DNA of 64,000 nt from Zingiber officinale (lineage: Eukaryota > Streptophyta > Magnoliopsida > Zingiberales > Zingiberaceae), in contig NC_056001.1 of assembly GCF_018446385.1 (NCBI RefSeq), positions 13,182,492 to 13,246,491 on the forward strand, given 5' to 3'. Shown piece after piece: positions 23,880 to 35,462 of the stretch (positions are counted from its first letter, which is position 1; every line of letters starts with the position of its first letter). Position numbers and translations under genes: made by a program. Under the pieces are notes generated by a model that worked only from the letters and a program-made list of their open reading frames with translations, ran no database searches and was not told the DNA's origin.

Positions 23880-24452
23880 TTCCTACACATAAAGTATCTG
23901 AATTGGAATCATTTTGATGAAAAGATAGTTCGATTGAAGTTAGCTCCATTAAAGTGAGATGATTGGTTTAATCTAATTGGATTTAAGTAGGTATTGGTTA
24001 AGTTGATTAAATTGGTTAAGGTAAAAATAATTTTTAAATATTTTTTAAAAAAAAATATTTTTAAATAGGTTTTTAAAAGAATTTTTTAAATAAGTTTTTA
24101 AAAAGAATTTTTTTAATGAGTTTTAAAAAGAATTTTTTATATAAGTTTTTAAAAGAATTTAATTTGATTTTAAAAGAATTTAATTTGATTGATTTAAAAG
24201 AATTTAATTTGATTTTAATTTAATTTAAGAGAATTTAATTTGATTAGTTTTGTCCTTAGTCATCTCACCCGATCTAGATTTTTTAATTAGGGGATCCTAT
24301 AATTTTGTGAGATGAATTAGGTTCAATTATAGGGTTTGATTTAACTTTGTGTTAGATTCAGGTTTAGCTTTGGGCTCAGCAAACATGCATTCTTTCGATA
24401 AACCTCTGGGCTATGGTGAGTCACTTGGATATCATTAAAGTAGCCATGCCTT
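23880..24452 (-). other. Gag-pol linker region of the SIRE-type element
   Basis: AT-rich and partly simple (TTTTAAAAGAATTT runs at 24,000-24,240). It links the protease to the CACTA insertion site. No gene recognised. Confidence 0.5.
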
Positions 24453-27400
24453 CACTACAAGAAAATTGGGATTCTACAACACTTAAACGACAACGCTTTT
24501 TTTAAAAAGCGTTGTCTATTTTTTTTTAACAACGCTTTTAGTGAAAAGCGTTGTCTATTTCATTATTTTGTTATTAATAGACAACAATTTTCTAAAAACC
24601 GTTGTCTATTAGTGATTTTTATGGGTCAAAGACAACACTTCGTAAAAAGCATTGTCTATTAGTCTTTTTTTTAGTGTCTACGACAACGATTTTTAAAAAG
24701 TGTTGTCTACTGTCAAGTTATCATCACAATCTTAAGTGATCTAGATCACTTATCTCAAGATCTGACGGCTGGATCTTCATCCATCTTCATCACAATATGG
24801 ACAGTCCAGATTAAAGGAGGAGAAAACTTCGTTTCCTTAAACCCATGCGACGACACAGTGCTGTCATTCCTTTCTGTTCGCGACATCTCCTCTCGCGTGG
24901 CTAGGGCATGCGACCTCCCACCGCCGGTCGTCTCTTCTTCCTCACCACCGGCCGGCAGCTCTTTCTTCTCTTCATTGTCGCCGGCCGGACCTCCATAGCC
25001 CACCCTTCTTCTTGATTCCAGCGGTGACAGCAGTAAGCACCGACGACGACTTCGAGCATCCACCTCACCTGTACGCCATGTGGTTGAAGCACATCAATGC
25101 ATCATGCGAGTTCTCTGCCTCAGGTCTGAAAGGCTATTTCCTTTTCGCTATTCCCCGTCCTTTCCGTCTCCTTCAAAGTTGGATTTTGGTTTATACGAGG
25201 AACATCTCCTAGTGGATTCTTATTCAGCTTCTGTGTGCCTAGTCCCTACCGATGAATTTAATTAATGGATATATGTGTTTGGTGCTACTTTTCGCAGGTA
25301 GGGCGTGCTGGGTGTGCAGACGTTGTTAATAGAATCCGGGGAGTGCTTGGAGGGAGAGGGGATTTTCGGGCTGTCAGGGAGATGAACTATGGGAGCAGTT
25401 CGATTTCTTCAGGTTTGCTTCCCTGTGTTTCTTCCACTTTCGATCTCTTGTTTTCAGTGGGGATTAATTGATCTTATGCTTTTGGATTGAAATCAAGTTG
25501 CTAAGGCTTCTGCCAGGGCATTTGATTTCGGAAGGACCCATGTGGTTCGACCCAAGGGAAGGCATTTGGCCACTGTCGTGTGGCTTCATGGCCTAGGTGA
25601 TAATGGAGCAAGGTACTTGACATTCCCTTTGTTTTCCTTTCTTTGGTGTGTGTTCTCTGTCTGTGTGATTACATATTCTGAATTATGGTATTAGCAAGAC
25701 TGATTTTTGGTGTTTGCGAATCTTACCCATGATTTTTAATGCCTGCTTGTTCGGTAAGTGAAGTCAAAACTAATTCCCCTACCTTTTGGTGTTCGGGGTA
25801 TAACAATGACTACTATGCAATGTTTCCTTTGATATAGTAAGATGTGCTATGCGAATTAGAATCCATGCATGTTCACCTGATGCTGATATGTTTGTTATCT
25901 TGCTTCTCAGGAAGTTAGTTATCTACACCATTTGTGCTCGTAGGAAATCTTTGTTCATCATAGACGTTCATTTTATTGTGCTTGAGTTGACTGCTTGCTG
26001 AGACATTGACTCAGTACACATTGAGAAGTGTAAAGTTTTTCTTATGATGGTAATTCGAAAATTAGTTTGTATTCTTATTGGCTTTAAATGAAGGAGATTT
26101 GCTCCTGTTCTTCTTGATCCTGCAATAGAAATCACGTTTCTAAATTACAATAGCAGGATGTTTTTAGTTTAGATAGTTGGATTTGTATCATATGTAGTTC
26201 TTTTAGTGAGAACTCAAAATGATAAAATCATTAGATTCTGATTGAGTCTTTGCTATTTTAGAGCTTTATGTAGATTTCATTTCATGCTTTAGGTTTCGTT
26301 CTATGTTTTTCTTCATGTTGTCTTTCATATTGAGTAATGTTTTATGTGAATGTTAAGTGCTTGTATTAATTTGACCTCCTATGTTTCAATTTGCACACAT
26401 TATGATTTCATTGACTCATGCTCATCAAGTGTTTGATTAAATGTCTCTTCCATTATATAGATTTTAGTTGATACATTTTCTTTAGTTTAATTCCATGTAA
26501 TGCTTGTTAGTTTAGTGATTTATGTTCCTATGATGTTTGTTCTTTATTTGAATGCAATTAGTTTAGGTTTTGTTACATGCTCTAGTTTTTGTTTCACTAG
26601 ATGTTTACATGATGTGTTTTTACTTTCCATGCTCTAGGTTAGATTGAATAAAAAATCCAGACTACAAATAAGTGAGTTTCCTACTTTTCCTTGCAAATTG
26701 TTGACATGCATATATACTTTGTCATTGGATGATTATCTCATCTGTAATTAAAATATACTTATTTTCATTTATCTTTTATTTGTCTTTGGTATTAAAAGAC
26801 AATAGTTTAAACTTCTTATCTTCTACTAAGAAAACAATGCTTTTTTATGAATTATGAGACCTTACCATATGTTCAGAACAATTTGTATTGATGAATGCCT
26901 GGTGAGCATATGGCTGGTGAATGTACTAGAATGTGTTTTATGCTATATGATTTGCCAAACAAAGAATGATATGCAATGAATGACAAATAATATAGTCTGT
27001 AGATGTATCTTACTGTTGCTTTTTCAATAGACGAGGACTACTTATTATCTTGTCAAACATTTGACAATGAGAAGGAATTTCAGTAATGCGAGAAGAATAT
27101 ATCTATGTGATTTATAGCATTAATATGCCTGTTAAAGAAATGTAGCCAGTAAAATATAAAACCAATCCAAGATATCATTCTAGGTTCTATGTATAGAATC
27201 ATGTGTGGCTTTGGTTACCTTTTTTCTAGTGCACTAATTTACCTGCCAAAGATCCATTTCTTTCTTCTGTCTTTCTCAATCCAAATTTTCTCATTGCTGT
27301 ATGGTGTGAACTGTGACCTTTGTTTTCAACTTTAAGAGTGAAAATTTCTTTTGCATAATACTGATGGTATTGTTTTCTGTGGCAGATACACAGTGGTAGA

Positions 27401-28022
27401 TGTTTTGTCCCAGTCTCTAACCGACAATCCTTTTTGATCAGTATATCTAGTAGAAGTAAGCATGCAGATCGTTGTCTTCGAGGCCGATTAGCTATTTTGT
27501 GCTTTTTTTTGTTTTAAATTCGAATGTCACTATCTACTTTGAAACAGAACTATTTAGTCTTTGTGTATAGTTGAATTCTCCTGTAAATACTAATACTTTG
27601 TAATTGAATTCTATTGTTTTGGTACGAGTTTGAAATCATTAGCTGAGCTAATTAATATTATTTTATATGTCAAATTCAAATCTAGGCATGGTAAAAGAAA
27701 ATTAATAGTTTTGTAAATATAAAAAAAAATGATTTTGTAAATAGATTTTTTTTTTATTTTTATTTTAAAAAGACAACGCTTTTAAAGCGTTGCACAAGTG
27801 TTGTCTTTGCCAAAAACAACAACGCTTTTAAAGCGTTGCAAAGATGATGTTTTTGCAAAAAAAATACACAACGCTTTTAAAGCGTTGTCTTTGCTACAAA
27901 CGACAACGCTTTAAAAGCATTGTCGTTGAGCAGACTTTTAACAACAGTGCCTTTAACAACGCTTTTTTAGGCACAAAGACAACGCTTTAAAAGCGTTGTC
28001 TATTAGCGTTTTTCTTGTAGTG
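24453..28022. mobile_element. Non-autonomous CACTA (En/Spm) transposon, 3.57 kb, with captured gene exons
   Basis: Terminal inverted repeats CACTACAAGAAAA are exact over 13 bp, and the 3-bp target duplication CTT (24,450-24,452 and 28,023-28,025) is perfect. Subterminal regions carry many inverted copies of an AACGCTTTTAAAAGCGTTGT-type motif (24,490-24,710 and 27,770-28,010), typical of CACTA transposase binding regions. No transposase frame is present. The interior holds exons of an acyl-protein thioesterase gene and long intron-like sequence. Confidence 0.93.
25382..25612 (+). pseudogene. Captured 5' fragment of an acyl-protein thioesterase gene
   Basis: Two exons can be modelled: 25,382-25,412 (MNYGSSSISS) and 25,498-25,612, joined in phase 1 across a GT-AG intron. 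The second exon contains FGRTHVVRPKGRH and VVWLHGLGDNG, the conserved N-terminal alpha/beta-hydrolase strand and oxyanion loop of plant acyl-protein thioesterases, which remove palmitate from proteins. The catalytic serine (GFSQGG), Asp and His lie in later exons that are not visible. Introns are kept, so capture was at the DNA level. Sequence from 24,755 to 25,381 may be the captured promoter or leader; 25,613-27,760 is intron-like. Confidence 0.82.
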
Positions 28023-28446
28023 CTTCAAAGTTTTCCAAATAGTCCTATCCATTGAACTTAGTACAAAACCTTGGTCTAACTGGTTAGGATCCATAAAGGG
28101 TAGCTTCGCTCAGTTCCACTTAGCCAAATGCACCAGGTCGAAGCCATATCTTCTTAGACATGCATAGACTAAGCTTCCCTAACGTACTATCATCCAATAC
28201 TTCACCAGTACCGTGGGCCAAGTTAAACTTAGTCCTTTTTATTCTAGTCCTAATTACCCTGCCGGGTAGGTTGCATTCGGTTACCCTGTCGGGTAAATTT
28301 CTTTTGGAGGTGCCAGCTATTCTGGAGCCTCCATTATTGATTTTCCTTTAATTATGTTCCTTTAAGATTTTAATTTAACTAATTATTTATTAAAATGATT
28401 CAATTTAATTGTTTGTTTATTAAGATGATTTAATTATTTATTTAAT
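28023..28446 (-). other. SIRE-type internal sequence between gag and the CACTA insertion
   Basis: Continues the retrotransposon after the CACTA insertion. Degraded gag-pol junction; no intact frame. Confidence 0.5.
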
Positions 28447-30117
28447 TTATTTATTTCTTAAGATAATTTTTCTTTTTGTTCCCCCTAGATCATAGCCTCG
28501 ATAAGGTCTATCAAGGTAATTGATTTGATCCTTGGGGACCCAATACCGACCAAGTCCAACTTGATTGACCAAGTTGGACTTAGGTACCCATGCTTGGACT
28601 ACCTTTTTATTTGATCTATTGACTAAGGTTAGATGAGATCGATATTTCTTTTTGGTCTTAAAACCTAATCCAGATTTGTTGTAAATGGCTCTTTGTGTCC
28701 CAAGAATTAGGTCAAGATTCTTGGAGCCTAAAGAAAACCGTTCCAACATTTTCTTCAAGTCCTTAACCTGAGTTTTCAGACTGGAGTTTTCTTCCTCAAA
28801 GTTTTGGACTTGAGTTGAGTTTCTAGTCTGAACTGGGTCAGGCAAGGATTCGAAGTTGGTCACTTCTTTGAGGGTTGTTACCTCCTTTAGAAGTGACTTG
28901 ATCCTAATGTTCGATTTTGCTAATTTTCGCATTAAATAGTTTACTAAATTATGTAAACGCGGGATACTTACAGCGGGGTCAGGCCCTTCGGAAACGGATA
29001 CGAATCCGTGGCTTCTCTCGGACTCAGCTTTCGATTCGTCCTCGCTTCCGAATTCTTGAATATACTCCCGAGCTGTCATCGCGAGAAAACTCGTCTGTTC
29101 GAGTTCTTCGTCGTCGAACTCTTCCGAGGATGACTCGTCCCAGGTCGCCTTCAGAGCCTTCTTTTTCCGTTGTTGCTTCTTTGCGTCCTTTTGATTTGGG
29201 CAGTTGGCTTTGATGTGCCCCTTCTGATTGCAGCCGTAGCATGTCACTTCGAATTTTACTTTTGACTTTGGTTGAGCCTCCTTGGATTGAATTGCCTTCT
29301 TGAGATCCTTCTTGGTGAAGCCTTTCTTTTTCTTGTAGAGTTTCCTTACTAGGTTGACGAGCTTAGTCGTAAGTTCGTCGTCTTCATCGTCAGAGTCAGG
29401 TTCTTCTTCTGACTCTTGTTTGGTTCTGCGCCTCGGTCTCGGTTCACGCATTCTGCTAGTACCTGCAACTAGAGCTATACCCTTTTCGACCGGGCATGCA
29501 TTAGTCTACTCATGCAATTCAAATTCAAAAAAAAGTTCATATAATTTAATGGAAGATAGATCTTTAGAAACCTTGTAGGCATCTACTATGGATGCCCACA
29601 AGACATTTCTCGGGAAGGCGTTTAAAGTATACCTCAATATATCGCGGTTCTCCACTTTCTATCCGATCGCGTGAAGCCTGTTGAGTAGATCTTAAATCCG
29701 GGCGTGGAGTTGACTAGCCGACTCATTTTCCTGCATTTTAATGTTATATAGTTTATTGAACAGTAGATCTCGCTTACTTACCTTGGTTTCTGATGTACCC
29801 TCATGTAGCTCGATTAGCTTTTCCCATAGCTCCTTTGCACTCGAGAGCGGTCCTACTCTGTTGAGTTCCTCCTTTGTTAGACCACACTGGAGTATGCAGG
29901 TAGCCTTTGCGTTTGCTTCTACTTTCTTTATCAGTGTTGCGTCCCAGTCCTCGTATGGTAGTTGTTTACCGGCGCTGTCAGTTGGTAGTTGGAGCCCGGT
30001 TTTGACAATCATCCAGACTTCAAAATGAGTCTGGAGATATGCCTCCATCCGGCCCTTCCAGTACCCGAAGTCGTCTCCGGTGAAGAGCAGTGCTATAACC
30101 TTCTTGAAGTGTCATTT
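28447..30117 (-). pseudogene. SIRE-type gag of the large element
   Basis: The start (30,117, MTLQEGYSTAL) shifts frame before reaching FTGDDFGYWKGRMEAYLQTH. The UBN2-type region runs to 29,692 (LWEKLIELHEGTSETKVSK). After a short broken stretch, the frame from 29,451 to 28,447 carries an acidic region, a basic KKKKGFTKKDLKK segment and a complete CCHC zinc knuckle CYGCNQKGHIKANC. It then has a coiled-coil stretch and a C-terminal part with VVQAWVPKSNL and GRYWVPKDQI. This is the nucleocapsid-like protein that packages element RNA. Frame breaks between the parts make it inactive as one protein. Confidence 0.85.
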
Positions 30118-30351
30118 TAAAACCTGCGCACAAAAATAGGGAATCTGTTCCAAGATTGGGTCTTGGATTAGTAGTGCGGGATGTATAAAAAAAATGAACT
30201 CGAGTGGTGTTGCACCAACTTCGAGAAAAAAATCGATTCGAACGAGAAATAGATCGGAATATAGTAATTATACTAATTCCGGTCAACTCTGAAAAATTGA
30301 AAATACCACGAAAAATTGGTTGATTGGTGGTTGCACCAAATCAAAGCTACC

Positions 30352-30367
30352 CCGCTCTGATACCAAT
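30352..30367 (-). other. Primer binding site of the large SIRE-type element
   Basis: The minus strand reads ATTGGTATCAGAGCGG after the LTR end, matching the initiator tRNA-Met complement. Confidence 0.88.
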
Positions 30368-31773
30368 TGTTGGATCGAAAGCGCTAGAGGGGAGGTGAAT
30401 AGTGCTCGTGGCTATTTCACACGTTTCGGAATCGTAAGAAAAAGCGTGTCGAGTTAAAGCAGCGGAAAGATAAGCGTAACAAGCAAAAAACACACAGAAG
30501 ACAGAGGACACCAAGAGTTTACTTGGTTCGGAGCCTAGGGCGACTCCTACTCCAAGGCCCGCGATCGTCGATCACTTTCGGTGAGCAACAACTATAGTAT
30601 CGAAAAGATGATTACAATTTGAATTACAGTTAAGTGCAAATAAAATAAAAACTATACCAACGAAACGAGAACAAAGAAATTTGGAGCTTTAATTCGTTGG
30701 AGTAGCAGAGCGTTGTTGGAGCGTTTGTAGCAGCGCACGGAGGAGCACAGGTTGATCTGTTCGTGATGTTCTTCGGTTGCTTCTGAGGCTCCTTTTTATA
30801 GGCTCTGTGAGGCTGATCCAGCTCCCCAAGTTTTGGGATCAGGCTTGACCCAAGGCGGATCGGTCGACCGATCCCTGCGTTCGGTCGACCAATCAGACGG
30901 TCTTCTCCCATCCGATCCGCTCGCTCCGCTTCGATCTGGTCAAGTCTCATCCTCGGTTCGGTAGACCGATCCCCTCGTTCGGTCGACCGATCAGCTCCTC
31001 TGACCCGATCAACCTGGCCTGATCCAGTCGACGATCCTTGGTTCGGTTGACCGATCCCAAGGTTCGGTTGACCGATCCTCTGGTCGAGCCTGGTCCAATC
31101 TCTGGAAGTTTGATCTGCTGGCTTGATGGTTCGGTCGACTGATCCCAATGTTCGGTCGACCGATCCCGGTCAGACCTAACCCTGCATAAAAATATTAGGT
31201 TCCTGCAAAACAGAGTTAGAGCACAAACGATAAGATATAGAAATAGATTTAACAGTCTCCAGACTGTCCGGGTCTGACTTCGGATTTCCGACCGGAAGAC
31301 CCTAGGTCGACCCGACGCTTACTTTTCCCTCTGCGGGGAACGCGTCCTCACCTACCCCTCTCAGGAGAGTTTACCTGATGCCAATTCGATCCTCCAGATC
31401 GACTGGACTTTTGCTCGGCACTCGATGCTTCTGGACTTTCTGCTGGACTCCTGCTTCCCGGCTCGTCCAGTCTTCCACCTGGTTCGCGACACCAGGACTT
31501 TCCACCTTGGGTTACCACCCCCTAGGACTTTTGCCTGAAGCCCTCGACCAACTAAGACTTTCCGCATAGGGTTACCACTCCCTATGACCTAGGGTTACCA
31601 CCCCATAAGGTTTTTCACCCGCCTAACCGCAGTTAGGACTTTTGCCTAAGTACCACTTAAGACTTTCCTGCAATCTCCATGAACCTTGTTAGATAACAAC
31701 ATAACCTTAACTTTGAATTCCTTTGCCATTATCAAAACAATGGTTCGATCGTCGGATGCTTCCCGCACCAACA
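30368..31773 (-). repeat. 5' LTR of the large SIRE-type element (1406 bp)
   Basis: Nearly the same as 18,118-19,525 through its length, with the same ends and the same GGTCGACCGATC palindrome cluster (30,860-31,165). The close match suggests fairly recent insertion or gene conversion. Confidence 0.9.
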
Positions 31774-32823
31774 ATCTCCCTCTTTTTTATTATGGCAACT
31801 GAAATTCAGAGTTAAGAAACATAGATAAGTATTTTTCAAAGTTAAGTAAGTTAAAAGGAATGCAAGCATAGTTAAGCTAAAACTAACTTAAACTTTATAC
31901 GGCTAAGGCTCCCCCTTAATAAAAGAACTCTTATTCTTAATTTGATTTTTTATCCTACTCTCCCCCTTTGTTATACATCAAAAAACTTTGTAAAAAAAAC
32001 TTAGTAAAAATGTTGAAGCCCAATGACATTTAATATACCTGGCTTTTAAAACTTTGTAGGGAAGACTTTGTAGGAAAACTTAGAAAAATTTTGCTAAGAA
32101 AATAGTTTAAGTACAAAACAACTCTCTTTAGCCAAAATTTTGAAAACTTAAGATTTGCTTAAGTACGAAATTTGAATTAAGTTTGAAAAAAAACTTTTAA
32201 AGAAAGGAAAAACTTTTAAAGAAAACACTTAGCTAAGAAAACACTTTTATAATTAATATTCATTGTTAGACTCTTAGCTAAATGTCTAAAGAGATAATTT
32301 TCTTTAGCTAAATTTAAAACTTAGTTGAAATCTTTGGGGAAAAATAGATTTTTAAACTCTGTTAGATAGATTCGAAAAGCTTTGTTGGTAAATATTTTCT
32401 TAAGTTTGAACAAATTTTTTTGAACAATAACTTGGAAAGAGAAACAAATAAACTTCACTAAGTTTCAAAAGACTTTGAAAAAATATAAAAAAAAATATTG
32501 AAGCGAATAATTAATTCCAAAATACTTAACGGGGCCAAGGAGGAGCAATAAGTTCAAACCTTAATGTCCAAGCATGAGTCGAGTTAAATTGATTGCTAGT
32601 TAACTCAATTCTCTTAGTGAGGTATCAGAGCCCTAATATGCAAGTTGAGTAACCGAAAAAATCAAACACTTAATTTCTTGGCCACACATGTCTAACCATT
32701 TAGCTACTAGCTAATTGACTAGAGGACAATAACTTTCACTTGGTTAGTCAAGTTGAGTCAATAGATCCAGTTAGATTTAACTAGGACTGGATGACTTAAC
32801 TTGATTACTGTAAGTTAAGTATT
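31774..32823 (-). mobile_element. 3' internal fragment of a second SIRE-type copy
   Basis: Closely repeats 19,526-20,575, including the polypurine tract and the later G-rich tracts, and stops at a T run near 32,823. It lies on the outer side of the 5' LTR, where single-copy insertion would give host sequence. Confidence 0.85.
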
Positions 32824-34196
32824 TTTTTTTCTCTAGGGCAAAATCCGTCGGAGACGGTGGGGACGACAAATCGACATTCTCCGGTGAGGATCCCCATCGA
32901 CAGGAACAGTTCGAGAGATTTAAGTGGTTGCGGTCAAGCACTTGCGAGAACTCGAAGATCGTGGCTTCCGGTGAGTATTGCCACTGGAGACGACTTCAAG
33001 CGATTCACGGTGCTCATCGGCTTGCCCTCGGTTCCTTCGTATGATGGAGCGATGACCCTCCACAAGAGCGCATGAGGTCTCATCTCCACTCCGGGAGCGA
33101 CGATCTCCCAACGAAAAATCACATGGCGGTGGCATTGTCAAGCTGCCATCTTGGTCACTTAAGAGATATCTCCTCAGGCTGCAGTTTGGTCGGAAAAGTG
33201 CTTCCCAGTGACGATGATATCGATCGGTAGAGAATTTGGCTGAGAGGAGCCTGGACGCGGCTGCAAATCAGCACATAGGGGGGTTTCTCATCTTCCTTAC
33301 TTTCTTTTCATTATTCTTCCCATGGTTGTCCTTAGAGAAATTTTTTAGCTTTATTTGACGGTGCAATTGCTCGGTGATGTTCAAGGCCACGTGCATTTGA
33401 GCCTATTGAGTTCTTTGTTTAATTCATATGCTAAAGTCACAAGCGTCTTCCATCTAGTGCTGTGTTATTCCAAGCCCCGTGAGGCAAAGTCCAAATTTGT
33501 ACAATTCATGTCTGAACCTCCACGAGATTTATGTCAGATCATTTGGAGGTCCATCACAGCTTAATCTTGTAAAATTCTTGTCCATGCCGCTTTTGTCTAG
33601 GTAGTGTTCACGCCAATTTTTTTTATGGTAGTTTTTTAAGTTATCAATCAGAATCCAAATAGTTATAGTGTTCATCAGTCTTGATATTTTGGTAAATCAG
33701 TCGAGCCTCCAACAGTACGTTTTGTAGTGATCTTGAGTTCTCTTTTTCATTTTGGGGAAGTTGGAAGGAAGAGAATAGAGATATACAAGATGTGCCTGAT
33801 GGTCTTCCCTTTTCAATCGTTGTGCATTCTCCATAAGTCTTCTTTATATATGAGGTTCTCTTCTCTTCTTTGCGAGTGGGGTGGCAGAGCGTGTTATAGG
33901 GCCACTGTTTATCAGCTAATTTTAACTTCGAAGAAGAGGAAGAACCAATCTGTGAATTCATTTTTTTTTCGGTCAAAAATATTCTAAATATAGAGCCCAT
34001 CAAGGTGAAAAAAAAGAGCGATAGATATTATACTCTGTTAAATACTGTGCTATTTAATAATCAGCCCATCAAGGTGACAAAGAGATGCTTATGAGATTCA
34101 CGGATTTAATCACTAACTAAATTATTCAAAATCATTGCTCGTCAAATGCGTAGATGTAATTACCAGAATGTGTGTGTGTTTTTCTTATATAACTTT
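32824..34196. other. Unidentified region
   Basis: GC-richer sequence at 32,840-33,340 has short open frames on both strands without a recognisable domain. 33,340-34,196 is mixed. It could be host sequence, a gene fragment or an unknown transposon. I could not assign a function. Confidence 0.35.
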
Positions 34197-34201
34197 GGTA
34201 G

Positions 34202-34828
34202 TTGATCCTGTCCGAAGGTGCGAAGTTGAGAAGTCGGGAAGGTGGTAGTTTCATTGATCGGATAAAGACTTCGCTCTTCTCTGTAAAATAAAATCAAAAT
34301 CAGGAAAGAGGTCTTTAACGTTGGCCCTCCAACGCTTAAATTAGAAAAGTACTAGAGACCGAGATTCATTTTGTCTTTCTTCATATTTGGCATATTCTTT
34401 TATACCTTTCTCAGTAATTCTCCATCTTCCCTTGTTTAATGATGATATTAATTACTGACAGAAGACATCTTTGTCTTTGCTTCTTCTCATTTAATGATAG
34501 ATTAAGTGTTCTCTTTTGTTTTCTCTTTCTCTTATTAATTATCTGTCTTTTCCTCTTTTATTATTTTATCGATTCATTATGTGTACAATGTCAACGCCAT
34601 ACCTCGAGTCGGACGGGTGGTCCGCTCGTCTCGGGCTCCTGGCCCACGCAGTTTGCACTCCTATCGACCGCGTTGGCCAGTCAATGGTTTACTCAAATGG
34701 CCAACCGGACAATGATCCCTCCAATCGACCGATGAACCGCTTCCCGCTCAGGTGCGGCCAAGCCTTACTTAAGCCCTTGTGTTAACCGTCTTGACTTTGA
34801 CCTATACCGTCGCAATTGACTTGTGTCA
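34202..34828 (-). mobile_element. Solo LTR of a Tat-related family (about 627 bp)
   Basis: The left end (TTGATCCTGTCCGAAGG) matches the inverted Tat LTR end, and the right end is TTGTGTCA (TGACACAAG on the minus strand). A perfect 5-bp duplication GGTAG (34,197-34,201 and 34,829-34,833) flanks it. The interior is less similar to the other Tat LTRs, so it is a different subfamily. Confidence 0.62.
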
Positions 34829-34836
34829 GGTAGGCT

Positions 34837-35368
34837 TAGGGATGTAAATGAATCAAACAGTTCGTGAGTTATTCGAAGCTCGGTTCGATAAAAAACTCGT
34901 TCGAGTTCATTCGTTTATCTTATCGAGCCGAGCTCGAGCTCGATTTCGAGCTCGACAGTTTTATCGAGCCGAGCTCGAGCTTAAGGATATTCGGCTCATA
35001 AGCTCGCGAACATGTTCATTTGTAAGCTCACGAGCCAAAAAACGAGCCTTAAAACGAGCTCTAAAACGAGCCAGAAAATGAGTTCTAAAATGAACCTTAA
35101 AACGAGCTTTAAAACGAACAAAAAAAAAGAGCTATAAATGAGTCTGAAAACGAGCCCGAGCTCGCTTAACGAATTATGCTCATTAACTATGATAATCGAG
35201 CTAATAACGAGCCGAGCTCGAACTGTTCGCGAGCTTGATAATTCCAAAGCGAGCCGAGCTCGAGCCTTGTAATAAAAGTTCGATTCGAGCTCGAGCCTGA
35301 ATATAACTTAAACGAACCGAGATCGAGCCTAATACTGTTTGGCTCGGTTCGGCTCGTTTACATCCCTA
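34837..35368. mobile_element. hAT-type MITE (532 bp)
   Basis: Terminal inverted repeats TAGGGATGTAAA are flanked by an 8-bp duplication with one mismatch (GGTAGGCT and AGTAGGCT). This fits the hAT superfamily. The interior is full of GAGCTCGAGC and AACGAGCC motifs and could fold on itself. It has no transposase. Confidence 0.82.
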
Positions 35369-35462
35369 AGTAGGCTCCTCCTTATCGCTTCATCAATAGT
35401 TTTTGTTAAAAATCTTGTTTAATAGGAAATAATAATTAGAGAAAATGTAGAAAACTTGTTAA

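Larger units (their letters stand above)
18118..31773 (-). mobile_element. SIRE-type Ty1/copia retrotransposon, minus strand, with CACTA insertion
   Basis: Two closely similar LTRs of about 1.4 kb lie in direct orientation at 18,118-19,525 and 30,368-31,773. Between them, read leftward, are a primer binding site, gag, a CACTA insertion, protease, integrase, reverse transcriptase, RNase H, a long non-coding 3' region and a polypurine tract. The similarity of the two copies goes on past the right LTR to 32,823, covering 3' internal sequence, so the right LTR was shared with a second, now truncated copy. No 5-bp duplication flanks it. Confidence 0.88.

Noticed and set aside
24755-25092. Minus-strand frames in the CACTA interior
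   Set aside because: No domain. The plus-strand thioesterase exons give a better account of the region.
33355-33564. 69-codon open frame
   Set aside because: No domain, no splice context and no codon signal strong enough to call a gene.
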